Shown: positions 25,942 through 36,200 of the stretch, one piece after another
Layout of the letters: each line of letters opens with the position of its first letter
Numbering within the stretch: position 1 is the stretch's first letter
DNA from: Shewanella frigidimarina
GTDB lineage: Bacteria; Pseudomonadota; Gammaproteobacteria; Enterobacterales; Shewanellaceae
Assembly: GCF_003797125.1 (NCBI RefSeq)
Contig: NZ_RKKE01000001.1
Coordinates: 496,001-560,000 of the forward strand
Direction: 5' to 3'
Length of the DNA: 64,000 bases
Translations under genes and position numbers: made by a program
The notes under the pieces: generated by a model
Databases searched by the model: none
The model's input: only the letters and a program-made list of their open reading frames with translations
What the model was told of the DNA's origin: nothing

Positions 25942-26982
25942 ATGGAATATCAACGTATCGCGCATTCTAACCTTGAGGTGAGTAAAATCTGCCTCGGCAC
26001 CATGACTTGGGGAGAACAAAATACTCAAGCCGACGCTTTTGCTCAACTCGATTATGCTATTGGTCAAGGCGTTAACTTTATTGATACCGCTGAAATGTAC
26101 CCGGTTCCACCTAAAGTTGAAACCCAGGGTGAAACCGAACGCATCATTGGTAACTACCTCAAAGCGCAAGGTAATCGCGACAATTTAGTGATTGCCACTA
26201 AAGTGGCTGCGCCTGGTGGTAAAGGTGATTACATCCGTAAAGATATGGCTCTGGACTGGCGCAACATCCATCAAGCCGTTGATGACTCATTAGCGCGCTT
26301 ACAAATCGATACTATCGATTTGTATCAAGTGCACTGGCCAGATAGAAACACCAATTTCTTCGGCGAAATGATGTATGAACACGATGAAGAAGAGCACTAC
26401 ACGCCTATTTTAGATACCCTTGAAGCCTTAGCAGAAATCATTAAGCAAGGTAAAGTGCGTTATATCGGCATTTCTAATGAAACCCCTTGGGGCTTTATGA
26501 AATACCTTAAATTAGCTGAAAAGCACGATTTACCACGTATTATTAGTGTGCAAAATCCTTACAACTTGCTTAATCGCAGCTACGAAATCGCCATGTCTGA
26601 AATCAGTTATCGTGAAGAAGTGCCATTATTAGCTTATTCGCCGTTAGCCTTTGGTGCCTTAACCGGTAAATACGAAAATAATCAGTGGCCTGAAGGCGCA
26701 CGTTTAACGGTATTTAAACGCTTTGCCCGCTACAACAGTACCCCAATGGCACTGGAAGCGACGCAAGCTTATATCGATTTGGCCCGTGAGTTTGGTTTAT
26801 CTCCCACCGAAATGGCCCTAGCGTTTGTAAATAGCCGCAAATTTGTCGCCGCTAACATTATTGGAGCCACCGATTTACATCAATTAAAGCAAAACATCGA
26901 CAGTCATAAAGTCAGCTTATCTGCTGAGTTGATGGGCAGAATTAACGAGTTATCGGCGTTATATCGTTTCCCTTGTCCGTAA
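25942..26982 (+). CDS. tas: NADP(H)-dependent aldo-keto reductase, Tas-like
   Basis: A 346-aa aldo-keto reductase, the same length as E. coli Tas. It starts MEYQRIAHSNLEVSKICLGT and keeps the catalytic tetrad Asp-Tyr-Lys-His: DTAEMYPVPP, ATKVAAP, and YQVHWPDRNTNFFG. The C-terminal NADPH-binding loop AANIIGATDLHQLKQNI is present. AGGAGG lies 6 nt upstream of the ATG at 25942, which settles the start over a longer frame at 25891. The physiological substrate is unknown; in E. coli Tas complements a tyrosine auxotroph under starvation. It is monocistronic. Confidence 0.92.
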   Translation: MEYQRIAHSNLEVSKICLGTMTWGEQNTQADAFAQLDYAIGQGVNFIDTAEMYPVPPKVETQGETERIIGNYLKAQGNRDNLVIATKVAAPGGKGDYIRKDMALDWRNIHQAVDDSLARLQIDTIDLYQVHWPDRNTNFFGEMMYEHDEEEHYTPILDTLEALAEIIKQGKVRYIGISNETPWGFMKYLKLAEKHDLPRIISVQNPYNLLNRSYEIAMSEISYREEVPLLAYSPLAFGALTGKYENNQWPEGARLTVFKRFARYNSTPMALEATQAYIDLAREFGLSPTEMALAFVNSRKFVAANIIGATDLHQLKQNIDSHKVSLSAELMGRINELSALYRFPCP

Positions 26983-27081
26983 GATCGCGTCATTAGGCTT
27001 ATTGCCACAAAGCCTTGCATTAGGCAACAAGATCACTGAAGATCTTGATGCCTTTTCTTTTTAATACAGAAACCCTTATTT

Positions 27082-28371
27082 ATGAAGCCTGCATTGTCAT
27101 TATCGTCTGCTGTTTTATTTGATCATCAAGCATTGCGCGATCAATTCCCGGCGCTTAAACAGACCATTGGCGATCATCCTTTGTGCTACTTAGACACCGC
27201 AGCAACGAGCCAAAAACCGCAAGCGGTGATTGATGCAATGACCGAGTACTATCAACTCAATAATGCCAATGTGCACCGTGCGGCGCATCAATTATCAGCA
27301 AGGGCAACTCAGCAATATGAAGCGGTTAGGCAACAAGTGGCTGAATTTATCCACGCCCAGCGTCAAGACGAAATCATTTTTACCCACGGCACCACAGAAT
27401 CGATCAATATGGTGGCCTACGGACTGACTTCACAGATCAAGCCAAATGATGTGATATTAATTGATACCGCAGCCCACCACGCCAATATTGTTCCTTGGCA
27501 GGAGCTGGCAAAGCGCACCGGCGCGGTGATCAAACCGATCCCGCTGACAACAAACGCGCAACTGGATATAACCGCTTTTGATCAATTATTAGCCCTAAAA
27601 CCTAAAGTGGTTACCCTATGCCATGTGTCAAATGCCTTGGGCACATTAAACCCAGTCAATGAGCTAGTCGCAAAAGCCAAAGCCGTCGGCGCACTAACCT
27701 TGGTTGATGGCGCTCAGGCCATTGCCCATTTGCCTGTTGATGTACAACTAATTGATTGTGACTTTTATGTGTTTTCAGGCCATAAAATGTATGGGCCAAC
27801 AGGGGTGGGAGTTTTATATGGTCGATATACAGAGCTCGATAAATTAACCCCAATGCTCACTGGCGGCGAGATGATCAAAACAGTGAGTTTTGAGCAGACT
27901 GAGTTTGGTGCGTTACCAAATCGCCTTGAAGCTGGTACGCCCGCAATCGCAGAAGTGATTGGCCTAGGGGCTGCCATTCATTTTTTACAGCAATTGCCAC
28001 GCGAGCAAATACTTGCACATGAACAACAATTGCTGCGCTATTTACAGCAGCAACTGCAACAACTTGGCGCTATCGAATTATATGGTATTGCCAATGATAA
28101 ACACTCTGGCGATAAGCACTGCGCTGATGGTCAACGCCATAATATTGGTGCTGTGGCTTTTAATCTGCAAGGTGAACATCACCAAGATGTGGGGATTTTA
28201 CTCGACCAACAAGCTGTAGCCGTTCGTTGTGGTCATCATTGCGCTATGCCGCTAATGACCAGCCTTAATTTAGGCGGCTGTTGCCGTGCATCAATAGGCA
28301 TCTATACTAATAAGCAAGATGTTGATCAATTTATTCATGCACTTAATACTGTAAAAGGGTTATTGTTATAG
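27082..28371 (+). CDS. csdA: Class II cysteine desulfurase (CsdA/SufS type)
   Basis: A 429-aa PLP enzyme that removes sulfur from cysteine as a persulfide for Fe-S cluster assembly or other thio-cofactors. Motifs: YLDTAATSQKP near residue 35, ANVHRAAHQLS, the PLP lysine in YVFSGHKMYGPTGVG near residue 235, and the persulfide Cys in AVRCGHHCAMP near residue 382. It is about 28 aa longer than E. coli CsdA; part of the extra length is a His/Asp-rich insert (GIANDKHSGDKHCADGQ) and part an N-terminal extension. A SufE-like partner follows after 65 nt, the csdA-csdE arrangement, and no other suf genes are nearby, which favours CsdA over SufS. Confidence 0.92.
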   Translation: MKPALSLSSAVLFDHQALRDQFPALKQTIGDHPLCYLDTAATSQKPQAVIDAMTEYYQLNNANVHRAAHQLSARATQQYEAVRQQVAEFIHAQRQDEIIFTHGTTESINMVAYGLTSQIKPNDVILIDTAAHHANIVPWQELAKRTGAVIKPIPLTTNAQLDITAFDQLLALKPKVVTLCHVSNALGTLNPVNELVAKAKAVGALTLVDGAQAIAHLPVDVQLIDCDFYVFSGHKMYGPTGVGVLYGRYTELDKLTPMLTGGEMIKTVSFEQTEFGALPNRLEAGTPAIAEVIGLGAAIHFLQQLPREQILAHEQQLLRYLQQQLQQLGAIELYGIANDKHSGDKHCADGQRHNIGAVAFNLQGEHHQDVGILLDQQAVAVRCGHHCAMPLMTSLNLGGCCRASIGIYTNKQDVDQFIHALNTVKGLLL

Positions 28372-28436
28372 TGTTAAAGTACAACACGCTGATCCAGATA
28401 CATCTATTATCTACAGCCGAGGTTAATTGAACTACC

Positions 28437-28892
28437 ATGTTAAACCCAAGCACCGCACCTTCACCGCAGTTATTTTCGCCTTTATCGGATGAATTAGTTG
28501 AAGCAGTTAACCTCATTGAGCAAGCCAATAACTGGCAAGATAAATACCGCCAGATAATGTTATTGGGAAAATTATTACCGCCTCTCGCGCCGGAATTTAA
28601 ACAGGCGGATGCACAAGTTAAAGGCTGTGAAAGCCAAGCATGGCTGTACCATTACACACTAAATGGCCGACATTTTTATCTGGCCGATAGCGATGCACGT
28701 ATTGTAAAAGGCTTAATTGGATTGTTACTGGTCGCCTGCCAAGGTAAAACCACCGAGCAAATACAACAATTTGATGTAAAACAGTATTTTGACCGTCTCG
28801 GATTAAGCGGCCAATTAAGTCCATCTCGTACCAATGGTTTAACTGCGTTAGCGCAAGCCATCGTTGCCTATACACAAGATGTTGGTACCTGA
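28437..28892 (+). CDS. csdE: SufE-family sulfur acceptor, partner of the cysteine desulfurase
   Basis: A 151-aa SufE-fold protein that takes the persulfide from CsdA. The acceptor cysteine is Cys63 in AQVKGCESQAWLYH, the family signature. The N-terminal NWQDKYRQIMLLGKLLPPL and C-terminal LGLSGQLSPSRTNGLTALAQAIV are also typical. Length is close to E. coli CsdE (147 aa). It follows csdA by 65 nt with no terminator between, and precedes the M19 gene by 27 nt, so all three may share a transcript. Confidence 0.9.
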   Translation: MLNPSTAPSPQLFSPLSDELVEAVNLIEQANNWQDKYRQIMLLGKLLPPLAPEFKQADAQVKGCESQAWLYHYTLNGRHFYLADSDARIVKGLIGLLLVACQGKTTEQIQQFDVKQYFDRLGLSGQLSPSRTNGLTALAQAIVAYTQDVGT

Positions 28893-28919
28893 AACACCTG
28901 CCAACCCTAAGGAATAATA

Positions 28920-30086
28920 ATGACCCAAAAAGTCTGTAACCAAGCTCGCCGTCATATCTTAAAAGGCCTTGGAGCAGCCACATTATTAAGCCCTTTAAGC
29001 TCATTTCCTGCATGGGCAGCTAAACCACGTCGTTTATACATTGATGGTTTATCATTTTTACCGACCGACATCAATGACGTAAAAGCCTCAAAACTCGACG
29101 CTTTTATCGCCGATATCTCGGCGATTGAAACCATTGAACAAGCTGATGGCACTAAAAATTACAAACGCACTTATGAAGCCTGCATCAACAGTATTACCCA
29201 AGCGGCTAATTCAGTAAAAGCCAATCCAGACGTGTATCTGCAAGGGCTTACAGGAACTGACATTAGTAAAGCTAAAACGCAGCAACAAACCGCGGTGTTT
29301 TTTCAAATTCAAGGCGCTGATTGTGTTGAAAATGACGGTTTAAGTAATGAATGGCAACAACTAGATAATTTGCATCAACAGGGTTTACGGGTAATGCAGC
29401 TGACACACCATTATGGTAATCGTTATGCCGGTGGTGCATTCGATAATAATGGCTTAAATAGTTTAAATACCCCATTAACCGCCGCTGGGCGAGAGCTCAT
29501 AACAGAGCTTAATCGGAAAAACATTCTTATCGATGTGAGTCACTCAAGCGCCCAAACGGCACTTGATGCAGTAAAAGCCAGCCAGTCTCCGGTAGTGCTA
29601 AGTCATGGTGCTGCGCGCGCTATTGTCAACAATGCCCGTTGTTCACCCGATGAAGTTATCCGTGCCATTGGCGATAACGGCGGAGTATTTGGGGTGTTCA
29701 TGATGAGTTTTTGGCTCACCAACAAGCCAATTCCAACGATAGAAGACTACATAAAGCAACTTGCTTATATTTCTAAAGTGGGCGGCTTTGATTGCGTAGC
29801 CATCGCCAATGATTTCCCACTGCGTGGTCAAGAAAACCTATTAGCGTTAGATAACAATAATAGCGAAGGGATAAAAGAGTACCTTGAGTGGTGGCACAGC
29901 TTAGAAGACAAAAATGTATTAGGTTTTGACGTTGAACCTAAGCATGTAGTGATTCCAAAGCTCAACAGTATCGACCGCATGAGCCGCATCGACGATGCCT
30001 TGAAAAAAGCCCGTTTCAAATCTACCGATCGCGATCGTTTTATGGGTGAAAACTGGCAAAGAGTGCTCAAACAAGTATTGGTATAA
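28920..30086 (+). CDS. Tat-exported peptidase M19 (renal dipeptidase) family protein, apparently lacking metal ligands
   Basis: A 388-aa protein with a twin-arginine signal (ARRHILKGLGAATLLSPLSSF, residues 9-29), so probably exported folded. The fold is M19: LTHHYGNRY, LTAAGRELITELNRKNILIDVSHSS and VVLSHGAARAIV match dipeptidase segments holding the two later His ligands (VSHSS and LSHGA). The first ligand pair, usually DGHxD, reads YIDGLSFLP, with neither His nor second Asp, and the bridging Glu of the usual EGG/EGA segment reads FQIQGAD (Gln). Zinc dipeptidase activity is therefore doubtful; it may bind a ligand or use another chemistry. AAGGAATAATA precedes the ATG. A terminator follows. 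Confidence 0.85.
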   Translation: MTQKVCNQARRHILKGLGAATLLSPLSSFPAWAAKPRRLYIDGLSFLPTDINDVKASKLDAFIADISAIETIEQADGTKNYKRTYEACINSITQAANSVKANPDVYLQGLTGTDISKAKTQQQTAVFFQIQGADCVENDGLSNEWQQLDNLHQQGLRVMQLTHHYGNRYAGGAFDNNGLNSLNTPLTAAGRELITELNRKNILIDVSHSSAQTALDAVKASQSPVVLSHGAARAIVNNARCSPDEVIRAIGDNGGVFGVFMMSFWLTNKPIPTIEDYIKQLAYISKVGGFDCVAIANDFPLRGQENLLALDNNNSEGIKEYLEWWHSLEDKNVLGFDVEPKHVVIPKLNSIDRMSRIDDALKKARFKSTDRDRFMGENWQRVLKQVLV

Positions 30087-30141
30087 TCGATCACAAATGC
30101 TCAGTGTTTAAGCGCTTGCAGCAACAGAGACTCAATAATAA

Positions 30142-30176
30142 AAAAGGGCTGATGTTATATAACACATCAGCCCTTT
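30142..30176. terminator. Bidirectional terminator between the M19 gene and cysC
   Basis: AAAAGGGCTGATGT pairs with ACATCAGCCCTTTT (14 bp) around a short loop, with flanking A-run and T-run. It serves both convergent units. Confidence 0.9.
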
Positions 30177-30235
30177 TATTCTTCTCGATTTAGATATCGA
30201 TTTGGTTATCAATTTAATTGCCGATTTAGTGCCGT

Positions 30236-30859
30236 TTAAATCCCTGCACCAGCAATTTCTCTTGGTGGATTAAGCACATCAATCGCTTTTAAGTAGGCCA
30301 GTAAACCATGTACCTGAGTATCAAGATCACCTTTGCTGGTATCAATGGTTAACTCTGCTGATTCTGGCACTTCGTAAGGTGATGAAATACCGGTAAAGTT
30401 AGTAATTTCTCCCTTGCGAGCTTTAGCGTACAAGCCTTTCGGGTCTCGCGATTCACACAAACTCAATGGTGTAGACACATGGACTTCAACAAACTGACCT
30501 TGTGGAAATAATGCTCGGACGCGATCACGTTCTTCACGTGTTGGTGAGATAAATGCCGACAGCACCACTAAACCTGAATCAACCATTAACTTAGCCACTT
30601 CACCAACACGACGTAAGTTTTCATCGCGATCTTCAAGGCTAAAGCCTAAGTCTTTACACAGACCATGACGAACATTATCACCATCAAGTAAATAGGTATG
30701 GAAACCATGCTCAAATAACGCCCGTTCTAATGCGCCTGCGAGGGTTGATTTACCCGAGCCAGATAATCCAGTAAACCATAACAATACTGGGTTTTGGCCT
30801 TTTTGGGCACCACGGGCAGCTTGGTCAATGGCATGTTGATGCCAAACAATATTACTCAT
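30236..30859 (-). CDS. cysC: Adenylylsulfate kinase
   Basis: A 207-aa cytoplasmic kinase that phosphorylates APS to PAPS. The P-loop [19 protein letters not shown] is near residues 28-46; [18 protein letters not shown] and [16 protein letters not shown] are family hallmarks, as is [14 protein letters not shown]. Length matches E. coli CysC (201 aa). The start MSNIVWHQ has AGGAGTAGTG upstream, so the 11-residue longer frame is rejected. It is the last gene of the cobA-cysD-cysN-SLC13-cysC operon, 45 nt after the permease gene. Its product PAPS is the substrate of CysH at 40 kb. Confidence 0.96.
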   Translation of the reverse strand: MSNIVWHQHAIDQAARGAQKGQNPVLLWFTGLSGSGKSTLAGALERALFEHGFHTYLLDGDNVRHGLCKDLGFSLEDRDENLRRVGEVAKLMVDSGLVVLSAFISPTREERDRVRALFPQGQFVEVHVSTPLSLCESRDPKGLYAKARKGEITNFTGISSPYEVPESAELTIDTSKGDLDTQVHGLLAYLKAIDVLNPPREIAGAGI

Positions 30860-30904
30860 CACTACTCCTATCGAATGGTTGTTACACCACACTAAAATTC
30901 TTTG

Positions 30905-32629
30905 TTAAAACGGGAAGAAATACGGGATCGAAAAAATAACCACTAATGAATATACGATGGATAACGGTAAACCTAAGCGCACAAAATCGCTGAATTTATA
31001 ATTACCGGCATTAAATACCATGAGATTAGTTTGATAGCCGTAAGGCGAAATAAAACTCGCGCTTGCACCAAATACCACCGCCATAATAAACGGCCGAGGA
31101 TCGACACCAAAACTGGTCGCGACCGCATAAGCCACCGGGAACGCCAGTGCTGCAGCAGCGTTGTTAGTTATCAACTCGGTGACAATTAACGTAATCAGAT
31201 AAATCCCAACAAAGGCGGCAAACACACCATAGCCATTAAATACACTCAATAAAGTTTGCGCCATGACGTCTGCTAGGCCGGTTGTGACCATTAAGTTAGC
31301 TAAGCCTAAGGCACTGCCTACAATCACCACCAGTTCTAAGGGGAAGCGACGTTTAAGCTCACTTAAGGTTATCGCGCCAATCGCCACGTAACTGAGTAAT
31401 AATAAAACTAAGCCTTTGGCTAAAGGTAATACATCAAAAATGCTGGCCAAAATGGTTAATGCAAATCCAACAAGCACCCAGTTACCGCGTTTTTCATCTA
31501 AACGAACGCTTAAATCTAAGCCGCTAACTGCAGCAAAGTCGCTGGTTAAATTAGGGCTCTTAGAAAAACGATCGCCAGGCGTGAGCAGTAACACATCACC
31601 GGGTTGTAGCACCACATCGCCTAGTCCGCCTTTTAACGGAATATGACCACGACGAATAGCCATTACGGCTGCATCAAAGACTTCACGAAAACGCGAATCT
31701 TTTAAGGTTGTACCAACTAAACTTGATGATGGCGCTAAAACCGCTTCAACCAAATTTTGGCCTTTAGCATGCTGCTTACCAAACCACTCTAAACCATCAA
31801 ACTGATGCAATAGCTCAACCGACTCAACCGCGCCACTAAAACGCAAAACGTCATCGGCTTGCAGCACCATTTGTGGTGGCACAGGGCAAATACGTATACC
31901 GCTGCGTTCTAATTCAACTAAGTAGAGTTTTTTAAGTGCGCGCAAACGGTTATCAATGACACTTTTACCCACTAAAGTAGAGGTTTTAGCAACATGGGCT
32001 TCCAATAGATAAGGCAATGCTTCATCTTCGGACTCTTCACGTCTATCGGGTAAAAAATTAGCCATTATGGTCAACACGACTAAACCACTTATGACAACTA
32101 ATGCACCAACTTGTGAAAACTCAAAAAATCCCAGAGGTTCAAGGCCAGCATTTTCAACAAATGAGTTAACAATCAAATTGGTAGAAGTGCCAATGAGCGT
32201 AAGCGTACCACCGAGGATTGCAGCATAGTTTAATGGCAACAATAACTTAGAAGGAGCATGCGCTTGATTACGACGCACAACGCCAATTAACGATGCTACA
32301 ACAGCTGTATTATTGGTAAACGACGACAACAACGCCGTCGATATACCTAACTTAGCCAGGGTAGAAAATAACGAGCCTTTCCCTATCACTTGGCTTAATT
32401 TGCCCAGTAATGAGGTTTTCTCGAGAGCTGTGGCAGCCAGCACCAACAGCACCAAAGTGATTAGTCCGTTATTAGTAAAGCTGCCAAGGGCTACATTTAA
32501 ATCAACTAGCCCGAGGATATAACAAAGTAATGAAGCGAAGAAAAACATGGCGGCCGGTGTTGCAAGCCCAGCAAGAAGTCCACCGACCAGTGCTAACAAG
32601 ATAATCGCTAACAACCATATTTCGCTCAT
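30905..32629 (-). CDS. SLC13/DASS family permease with two RCK-C (TrkA-C) domains, probable sulfate transporter
   Basis: A 574-aa inner-membrane protein. About ten to twelve hydrophobic helices occupy residues 1-195 and 380-574. The two halves each carry a DASS-type loop: SSFTNNTAVVAS with GGTLTLIGTSTNLIVNS, and ELITNNAAAALAFP with GASASFISPYGYQTNLMV. Two cytosolic RCK-C domains lie between (about residues 200-370), with ending motifs LQADDVLRFSG and LQPGDVLLLTPGD. Such permeases within cysDNC operons are taken to import sulfate; selectivity is inferred from context only. It lies 3 nt after cysN and 45 nt before cysC. No ABC sulfate transporter is in the window. Confidence 0.85.
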   Translation of the reverse strand: MSEIWLLAIILLALVGGLLAGLATPAAMFFFASLLCYILGLVDLNVALGSFTNNGLITLVLLVLAATALEKTSLLGKLSQVIGKGSLFSTLAKLGISTALLSSFTNNTAVVASLIGVVRRNQAHAPSKLLLPLNYAAILGGTLTLIGTSTNLIVNSFVENAGLEPLGFFEFSQVGALVVISGLVVLTIMANFLPDRREESEDEALPYLLEAHVAKTSTLVGKSVIDNRLRALKKLYLVELERSGIRICPVPPQMVLQADDVLRFSGAVESVELLHQFDGLEWFGKQHAKGQNLVEAVLAPSSSLVGTTLKDSRFREVFDAAVMAIRRGHIPLKGGLGDVVLQPGDVLLLTPGDRFSKSPNLTSDFAAVSGLDLSVRLDEKRGNWVLVGFALTILASIFDVLPLAKGLVLLLLSYVAIGAITLSELKRRFPLELVVIVGSALGLANLMVTTGLADVMAQTLLSVFNGYGVFAAFVGIYLITLIVTELITNNAAAALAFPVAYAVATSFGVDPRPFIMAVVFGASASFISPYGYQTNLMVFNAGNYKFSDFVRLGLPLSIVYSLVVIFSIPYFFPF

Positions 32630-32632
32630 TAT

Positions 32633-34075
32633 TTATTTTCCAAGCACGCTAATATCGCGAGCATTCCAATGCGGGAAATGCTTACGCACTAACGCATTAA
32701 ACTCGACTTCAAATGCACTAAACTCAGTGTTGGTTTGCTTATCGCCTTGATGTCCACTGACAACCATGGCCGCTGCAACGGTAGCATTAGATAATCTGTC
32801 GATTAAAATCATCCCGCCAGTATCACGTACCAAGCTGTAAGCGTCTAACACAATCGATTCAGTTAAATCTAACTTTACTCGGGCAATGGTATTTAAACTT
32901 AATGAGCTTGCAGCACTGCGCTCAAGCGTGTTCACATCAGTAATATATTCAATTTCGCTCACGACGGCTTGAGTTTTCTTACCCGCGACTTTCACATCAT
33001 ATAATTGACCGATCTGTAATGGTTTTTCATCCATCCACACCATATCAGCAACAATATGGTTAGCAACTTCTGGTGCAGTAGCTGGGTGAGCCAATAAATC
33101 ACCGCGTGAAATATCAATCTCATCTTCAAGGGTTATGGTAATGGCTTGGCCTGCTACGGCTTCTTGCAAATCACCATCAAAAGTCACAATACGCTCGATT
33201 TTACTGCGTTTTCCTGATGGCAATGCAACTAACTCATCGCCCACTTTAATGATTCCTGACGCTAATGTGCCAGAGAAACCTCGAAAATCTAAGTTAGGAC
33301 GTAATACGTATTGCACAGGGAAACGCACCGGTAGATCGCTCAGTTCGCGCTGGGTATCAATAGTTTCAAGTAGTTCAAGTAATGTGCCACCTTTATACCA
33401 ATCACACTGCGTACTGCGGTTAACCACGTTGTCGCCATTTAAGGCAGATAACGGCACATAGTGAATATCTAAATCGCCAAAATCTTTAACAAATTCAGTA
33501 AAGTCTGTTTGAATTTTTTCAAATACAGTTTGGTCAAAACCGACCAAATCCATCTTATTCACGGCAACAACAAAGTGACGTAAACCTAATAATGATGCAA
33601 TAAAGGCATGGCGTTTAGTTTGGGTTTGGACACCATAACGTGCATCAACCAAAATAACCGCTAAGTCACAGGTAGATGCGCCCGTTGCCATGTTACGAGT
33701 ATATTGTTCATGACCAGGAGTATCAGCAATGATGAACTTACGTTTTTCACTAGAGAAATAACGATAAGCCACGTCAATAGTAATACCTTGCTCACGCTCA
33801 GCTTGTAAACCATCGACCAATAACGCAAGGTCAATGGCTTCACCTGTAGTGCCCATCTTCGCGCTGTCACTTTTTAGACTCGCTAACTGATCTTCATAGA
33901 TTTGCGCGCTGTCATGCAGTAAACGTCCAATTAAGGTACTTTTACCATCATCAACACTGCCACAAGTTAAAAAACGCAGTAAGCCTTTGTTTTGTTGTAA
34001 GGCTAAATATTCTTTTACACCGTGCAGCTGGATCTCGGCTGCCATACGGTCGGTATTGTTTTTTGCTTGGTCCAT
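32633..34075 (-). CDS. cysN: Sulfate adenylyltransferase subunit 1 (GTPase subunit)
   Basis: A 480-aa cytoplasmic elongation-factor-like GTPase that drives APS synthesis by CysD. GTP-binding motifs are intact: [18 protein letters not shown] (G1), [13 protein letters not shown] (G2), [17 protein letters not shown] (G3) and [10 protein letters not shown] (G4). C-terminal beta-barrel domains follow. There is no fused APS kinase domain, in line with the separate cysC. The ATG at 34075 has GAGAAAG close upstream; an in-frame GTG 12 nt earlier is an alternative. It lies 60 nt after cysD. Confidence 0.96.
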   Translation of the reverse strand: MDQAKNNTDRMAAEIQLHGVKEYLALQQNKGLLRFLTCGSVDDGKSTLIGRLLHDSAQIYEDQLASLKSDSAKMGTTGEAIDLALLVDGLQAEREQGITIDVAYRYFSSEKRKFIIADTPGHEQYTRNMATGASTCDLAVILVDARYGVQTQTKRHAFIASLLGLRHFVVAVNKMDLVGFDQTVFEKIQTDFTEFVKDFGDLDIHYVPLSALNGDNVVNRSTQCDWYKGGTLLELLETIDTQRELSDLPVRFPVQYVLRPNLDFRGFSGTLASGIIKVGDELVALPSGKRSKIERIVTFDGDLQEAVAGQAITITLEDEIDISRGDLLAHPATAPEVANHIVADMVWMDEKPLQIGQLYDVKVAGKKTQAVVSEIEYITDVNTLERSAASSLSLNTIARVKLDLTESIVLDAYSLVRDTGGMILIDRLSNATVAAAMVVSGHQGDKQTNTEFSAFEVEFNALVRKHFPHWNARDISVLGK

Positions 34076-34135
34076 AATCTTTCTCACTCAAATTCGTTCG
34101 CATGCTGGGTTGATAAAACAACCATGTTCAATTGT

Positions 34136-35044
34136 TTAGAAATAGCCTTGACGCTTTTTCTGCTCCATTGACGCACTTTGGTCAGAATCAATTAAGCGAC
34201 CTTGACGTTCACTTGAACGAGTTAACAGCATCTCTTCAATAATTTTTTCTAAGGTGTCGGCTTCTGAAGGCATCGCCGCCGTTAGCGGATAACAACCTAG
34301 GGTTCTAAAACGAACCCGTTCAACCGATTCAACATCACCTTCTTCTAACGGCATACGGTCATCATCTTTCATGATGAGCTGACCACCTTTGTTTACTACT
34401 GTACGAGGGGCTGCAAAATATAACGGTACGATTTCAATATTTTCTTGATAGATGTACTGCCAAATATCGATCTCAGTCCAGTTAGATAAAGGGAACACTC
34501 GAATGCTCTCGCCTTTATTGACCGCGCCATTATAGGTGCGCCATAACTCTGGACGTTGGTTTTTAGGGTCCCAACGATGGTGCTTATCACGGAACGAATA
34601 TATCCGCTCTTTGGCACGAGACTTTTCTTCGTCACGTCGTGCGCCACCAAAAGCCGCATCAAAACCATATTGATTTAAGGCTTGTTTTAACCCTTGGGTT
34701 TTCATAATGTCAGTGTGCTTGGCACTGCCATGAGTAAATGGGCCAACACCTTGTTCAACACCTTCCTGATTAGTATGAGTCAGTAACTCAAAACCAAACG
34801 CCTTGGCTTGTGCATCACGAAAGGCAATCATCTCTTTGAATTTCCAACCCGTATCGACATGTAATAACGGAAATGGAATTTTACCCGGGTAAAAAGCTTT
34901 GCGCGCAAGATGCAGCATCACCGATGAATCTTTACCTATCGAATACATCATGACAGGATTACCAAACTCAGCTGCTACTTCACGGATAATCTGGATGCTT
35001 TCGGCTTCCAGTTGTTGTAAATGGCTTAACGAACGGCCTGCCAT
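34136..35044 (-). CDS. cysD: Sulfate adenylyltransferase subunit 2
   Basis: A 302-aa cytoplasmic subunit that adenylates sulfate with ATP to give APS and pyrophosphate, energised by the CysN GTPase. It has the PP-loop [20 protein letters not shown] near residues 32-51, [18 protein letters not shown], and [24 protein letters not shown], all typical of CysD. Length equals E. coli CysD (302 aa). It is the second gene of the operon, 53 nt after cobA, with a GGAGAATCATC ribosome binding site. Confidence 0.97.
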   Translation of the reverse strand: MAGRSLSHLQQLEAESIQIIREVAAEFGNPVMMYSIGKDSSVMLHLARKAFYPGKIPFPLLHVDTGWKFKEMIAFRDAQAKAFGFELLTHTNQEGVEQGVGPFTHGSAKHTDIMKTQGLKQALNQYGFDAAFGGARRDEEKSRAKERIYSFRDKHHRWDPKNQRPELWRTYNGAVNKGESIRVFPLSNWTEIDIWQYIYQENIEIVPLYFAAPRTVVNKGGQLIMKDDDRMPLEEGDVESVERVRFRTLGCYPLTAAMPSEADTLEKIIEEMLLTRSSERQGRLIDSDQSASMEQKKRQGYF

Positions 35045-35097
35045 GATGATTCTCCATTACCTAATATTGCTGCAGAGCAGCGGGTTAAATTATTCGA

Positions 35098-35916
35098 CTA
35101 CAGCGCTTTAGCGACTGTGTCTAAATCTGTTTTTTGTTGCGCATTGACGGGATCAAACCAATTTAAGCTGTCAGTTAATTCAACAACCTCACCAATAATC
35201 ATCAGCGCAGGCATCTGTAAAGCAGGATCTGCGGCTAATTGAGCCAGCTCGCCTAATTTACCAATAAACCGCTGTTGTGATGACGTGGTCGCGTTAGACA
35301 CAATGGCCACTGGCGTATCAGCACTGCGGCCTGCGTTGATTAAACCATCACTAATAATATTGGCATTTAATATGCCCATATACACTACTAAAGTATTGTT
35401 AGTGTTAGCATAACCCTGCCAATCCATAGGGCGACTCGCTAACTGACAATGACCCGTGATAAAGGTGACACCCTGGGCATAATCACGATGCGTTAGCGGG
35501 ATACCTGCATAAGCGGAAGTACCACTGGCAGCGGTAATACCTGGGACTACTTCAAAAGCAATACCGGCAGCCACTAAAGTTTGTAGCTCTTCGCCGCCGC
35601 GGCCAAAAATAAACGGGTCGCCGCCTTTTAAACGCACAACATTTTTACGGGTATATGCTTTAGTCACCAATAGCTGATTAATTTCATCTTGAGCTGCGCT
35701 GTGTTTACCTGCGCGCTTACCCACAGCAATTTTTTCAGCGTTACTGGGGATCAAATCTAAAATGTCTTGGCTGACTAATGCGTCATATAACACTGCATCG
35801 GCTTGTTTAAGAATGCGATAGGCTTTTAGTGTTAGTAGTTCAACGTCGCCAGGACCGGCGCCGACTAACCACACTTTGCCTTTGGCTTGTTGCCCTGGCA
35901 TAGATACTAACTCCAT
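35098..35916 (-). CDS. cobA: Uroporphyrinogen-III C-methyltransferase (siroheme synthesis)
   Basis: A 272-aa SAM-dependent methyltransferase that makes precorrin-2, the precursor of the siroheme needed by sulfite reductase CysI. Motifs: VWLVGAGPGDVELLTLKAYRIL, VRLKGGDPFIFGRGGEEL, VVPGITAASGTSAYAGIPLTHRDYA, and TLVVYMGILNA. It lacks the CysG N-terminal oxidase/ferrochelatase domain, so that step must be encoded elsewhere. The start MELVSMPGQ has GAGGTAAATGTG upstream; the longer frame adds 11 residues. It is the first gene of the sulfate activation operon, linking cofactor supply to cysIJ. Confidence 0.93.
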   Translation of the reverse strand: MELVSMPGQQAKGKVWLVGAGPGDVELLTLKAYRILKQADAVLYDALVSQDILDLIPSNAEKIAVGKRAGKHSAAQDEINQLLVTKAYTRKNVVRLKGGDPFIFGRGGEELQTLVAAGIAFEVVPGITAASGTSAYAGIPLTHRDYAQGVTFITGHCQLASRPMDWQGYANTNNTLVVYMGILNANIISDGLINAGRSADTPVAIVSNATTSSQQRFIGKLGELAQLAADPALQMPALMIIGEVVELTDSLNWFDPVNAQQKTDLDTVAKAL

Positions 35917-36200
35917 CACATTTACCTCAAGATATTTGACCATGTTCAAATATAGCGTTTTCTATATTCCATATACAATAGTTAATAGTTAGTTTTTATA
36001 ACTAAATAGCATATAAAAAAATTTGTTCGCGATTTAATCTATTTGACATGCCAATACGTATAGAATGCCGCATTGAAATGAAAAGAATTGTTAACTTAAT
36101 TCGACAAAGCTCTGGCAATTGATAACAATGAACACCGTAAAATGCTGATACTAAGAATTACACTAAAATTAAACCTATAATTATGCTTATGGATGATGCA
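35917..36200. promoter_or_regulatory. Divergent promoter region of cobA-cysDN-cysC and pldA
   Basis: A very A+T-rich region. About 50 nt upstream of the cobA start is TATTCCATATACAATA (35965-35980). Its left half, ATTCC plus A(T/A)T, matches the left half of a perfect ATTCC-N5-GGAAT palindrome upstream of cysJ (44285-44299). A shared element in both sulfur operons suggests a LysR-type regulator, plausibly CysB; this is inference and the right half is degraded here. Several TATA-like -10 candidates exist in both directions. Confidence 0.4.
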
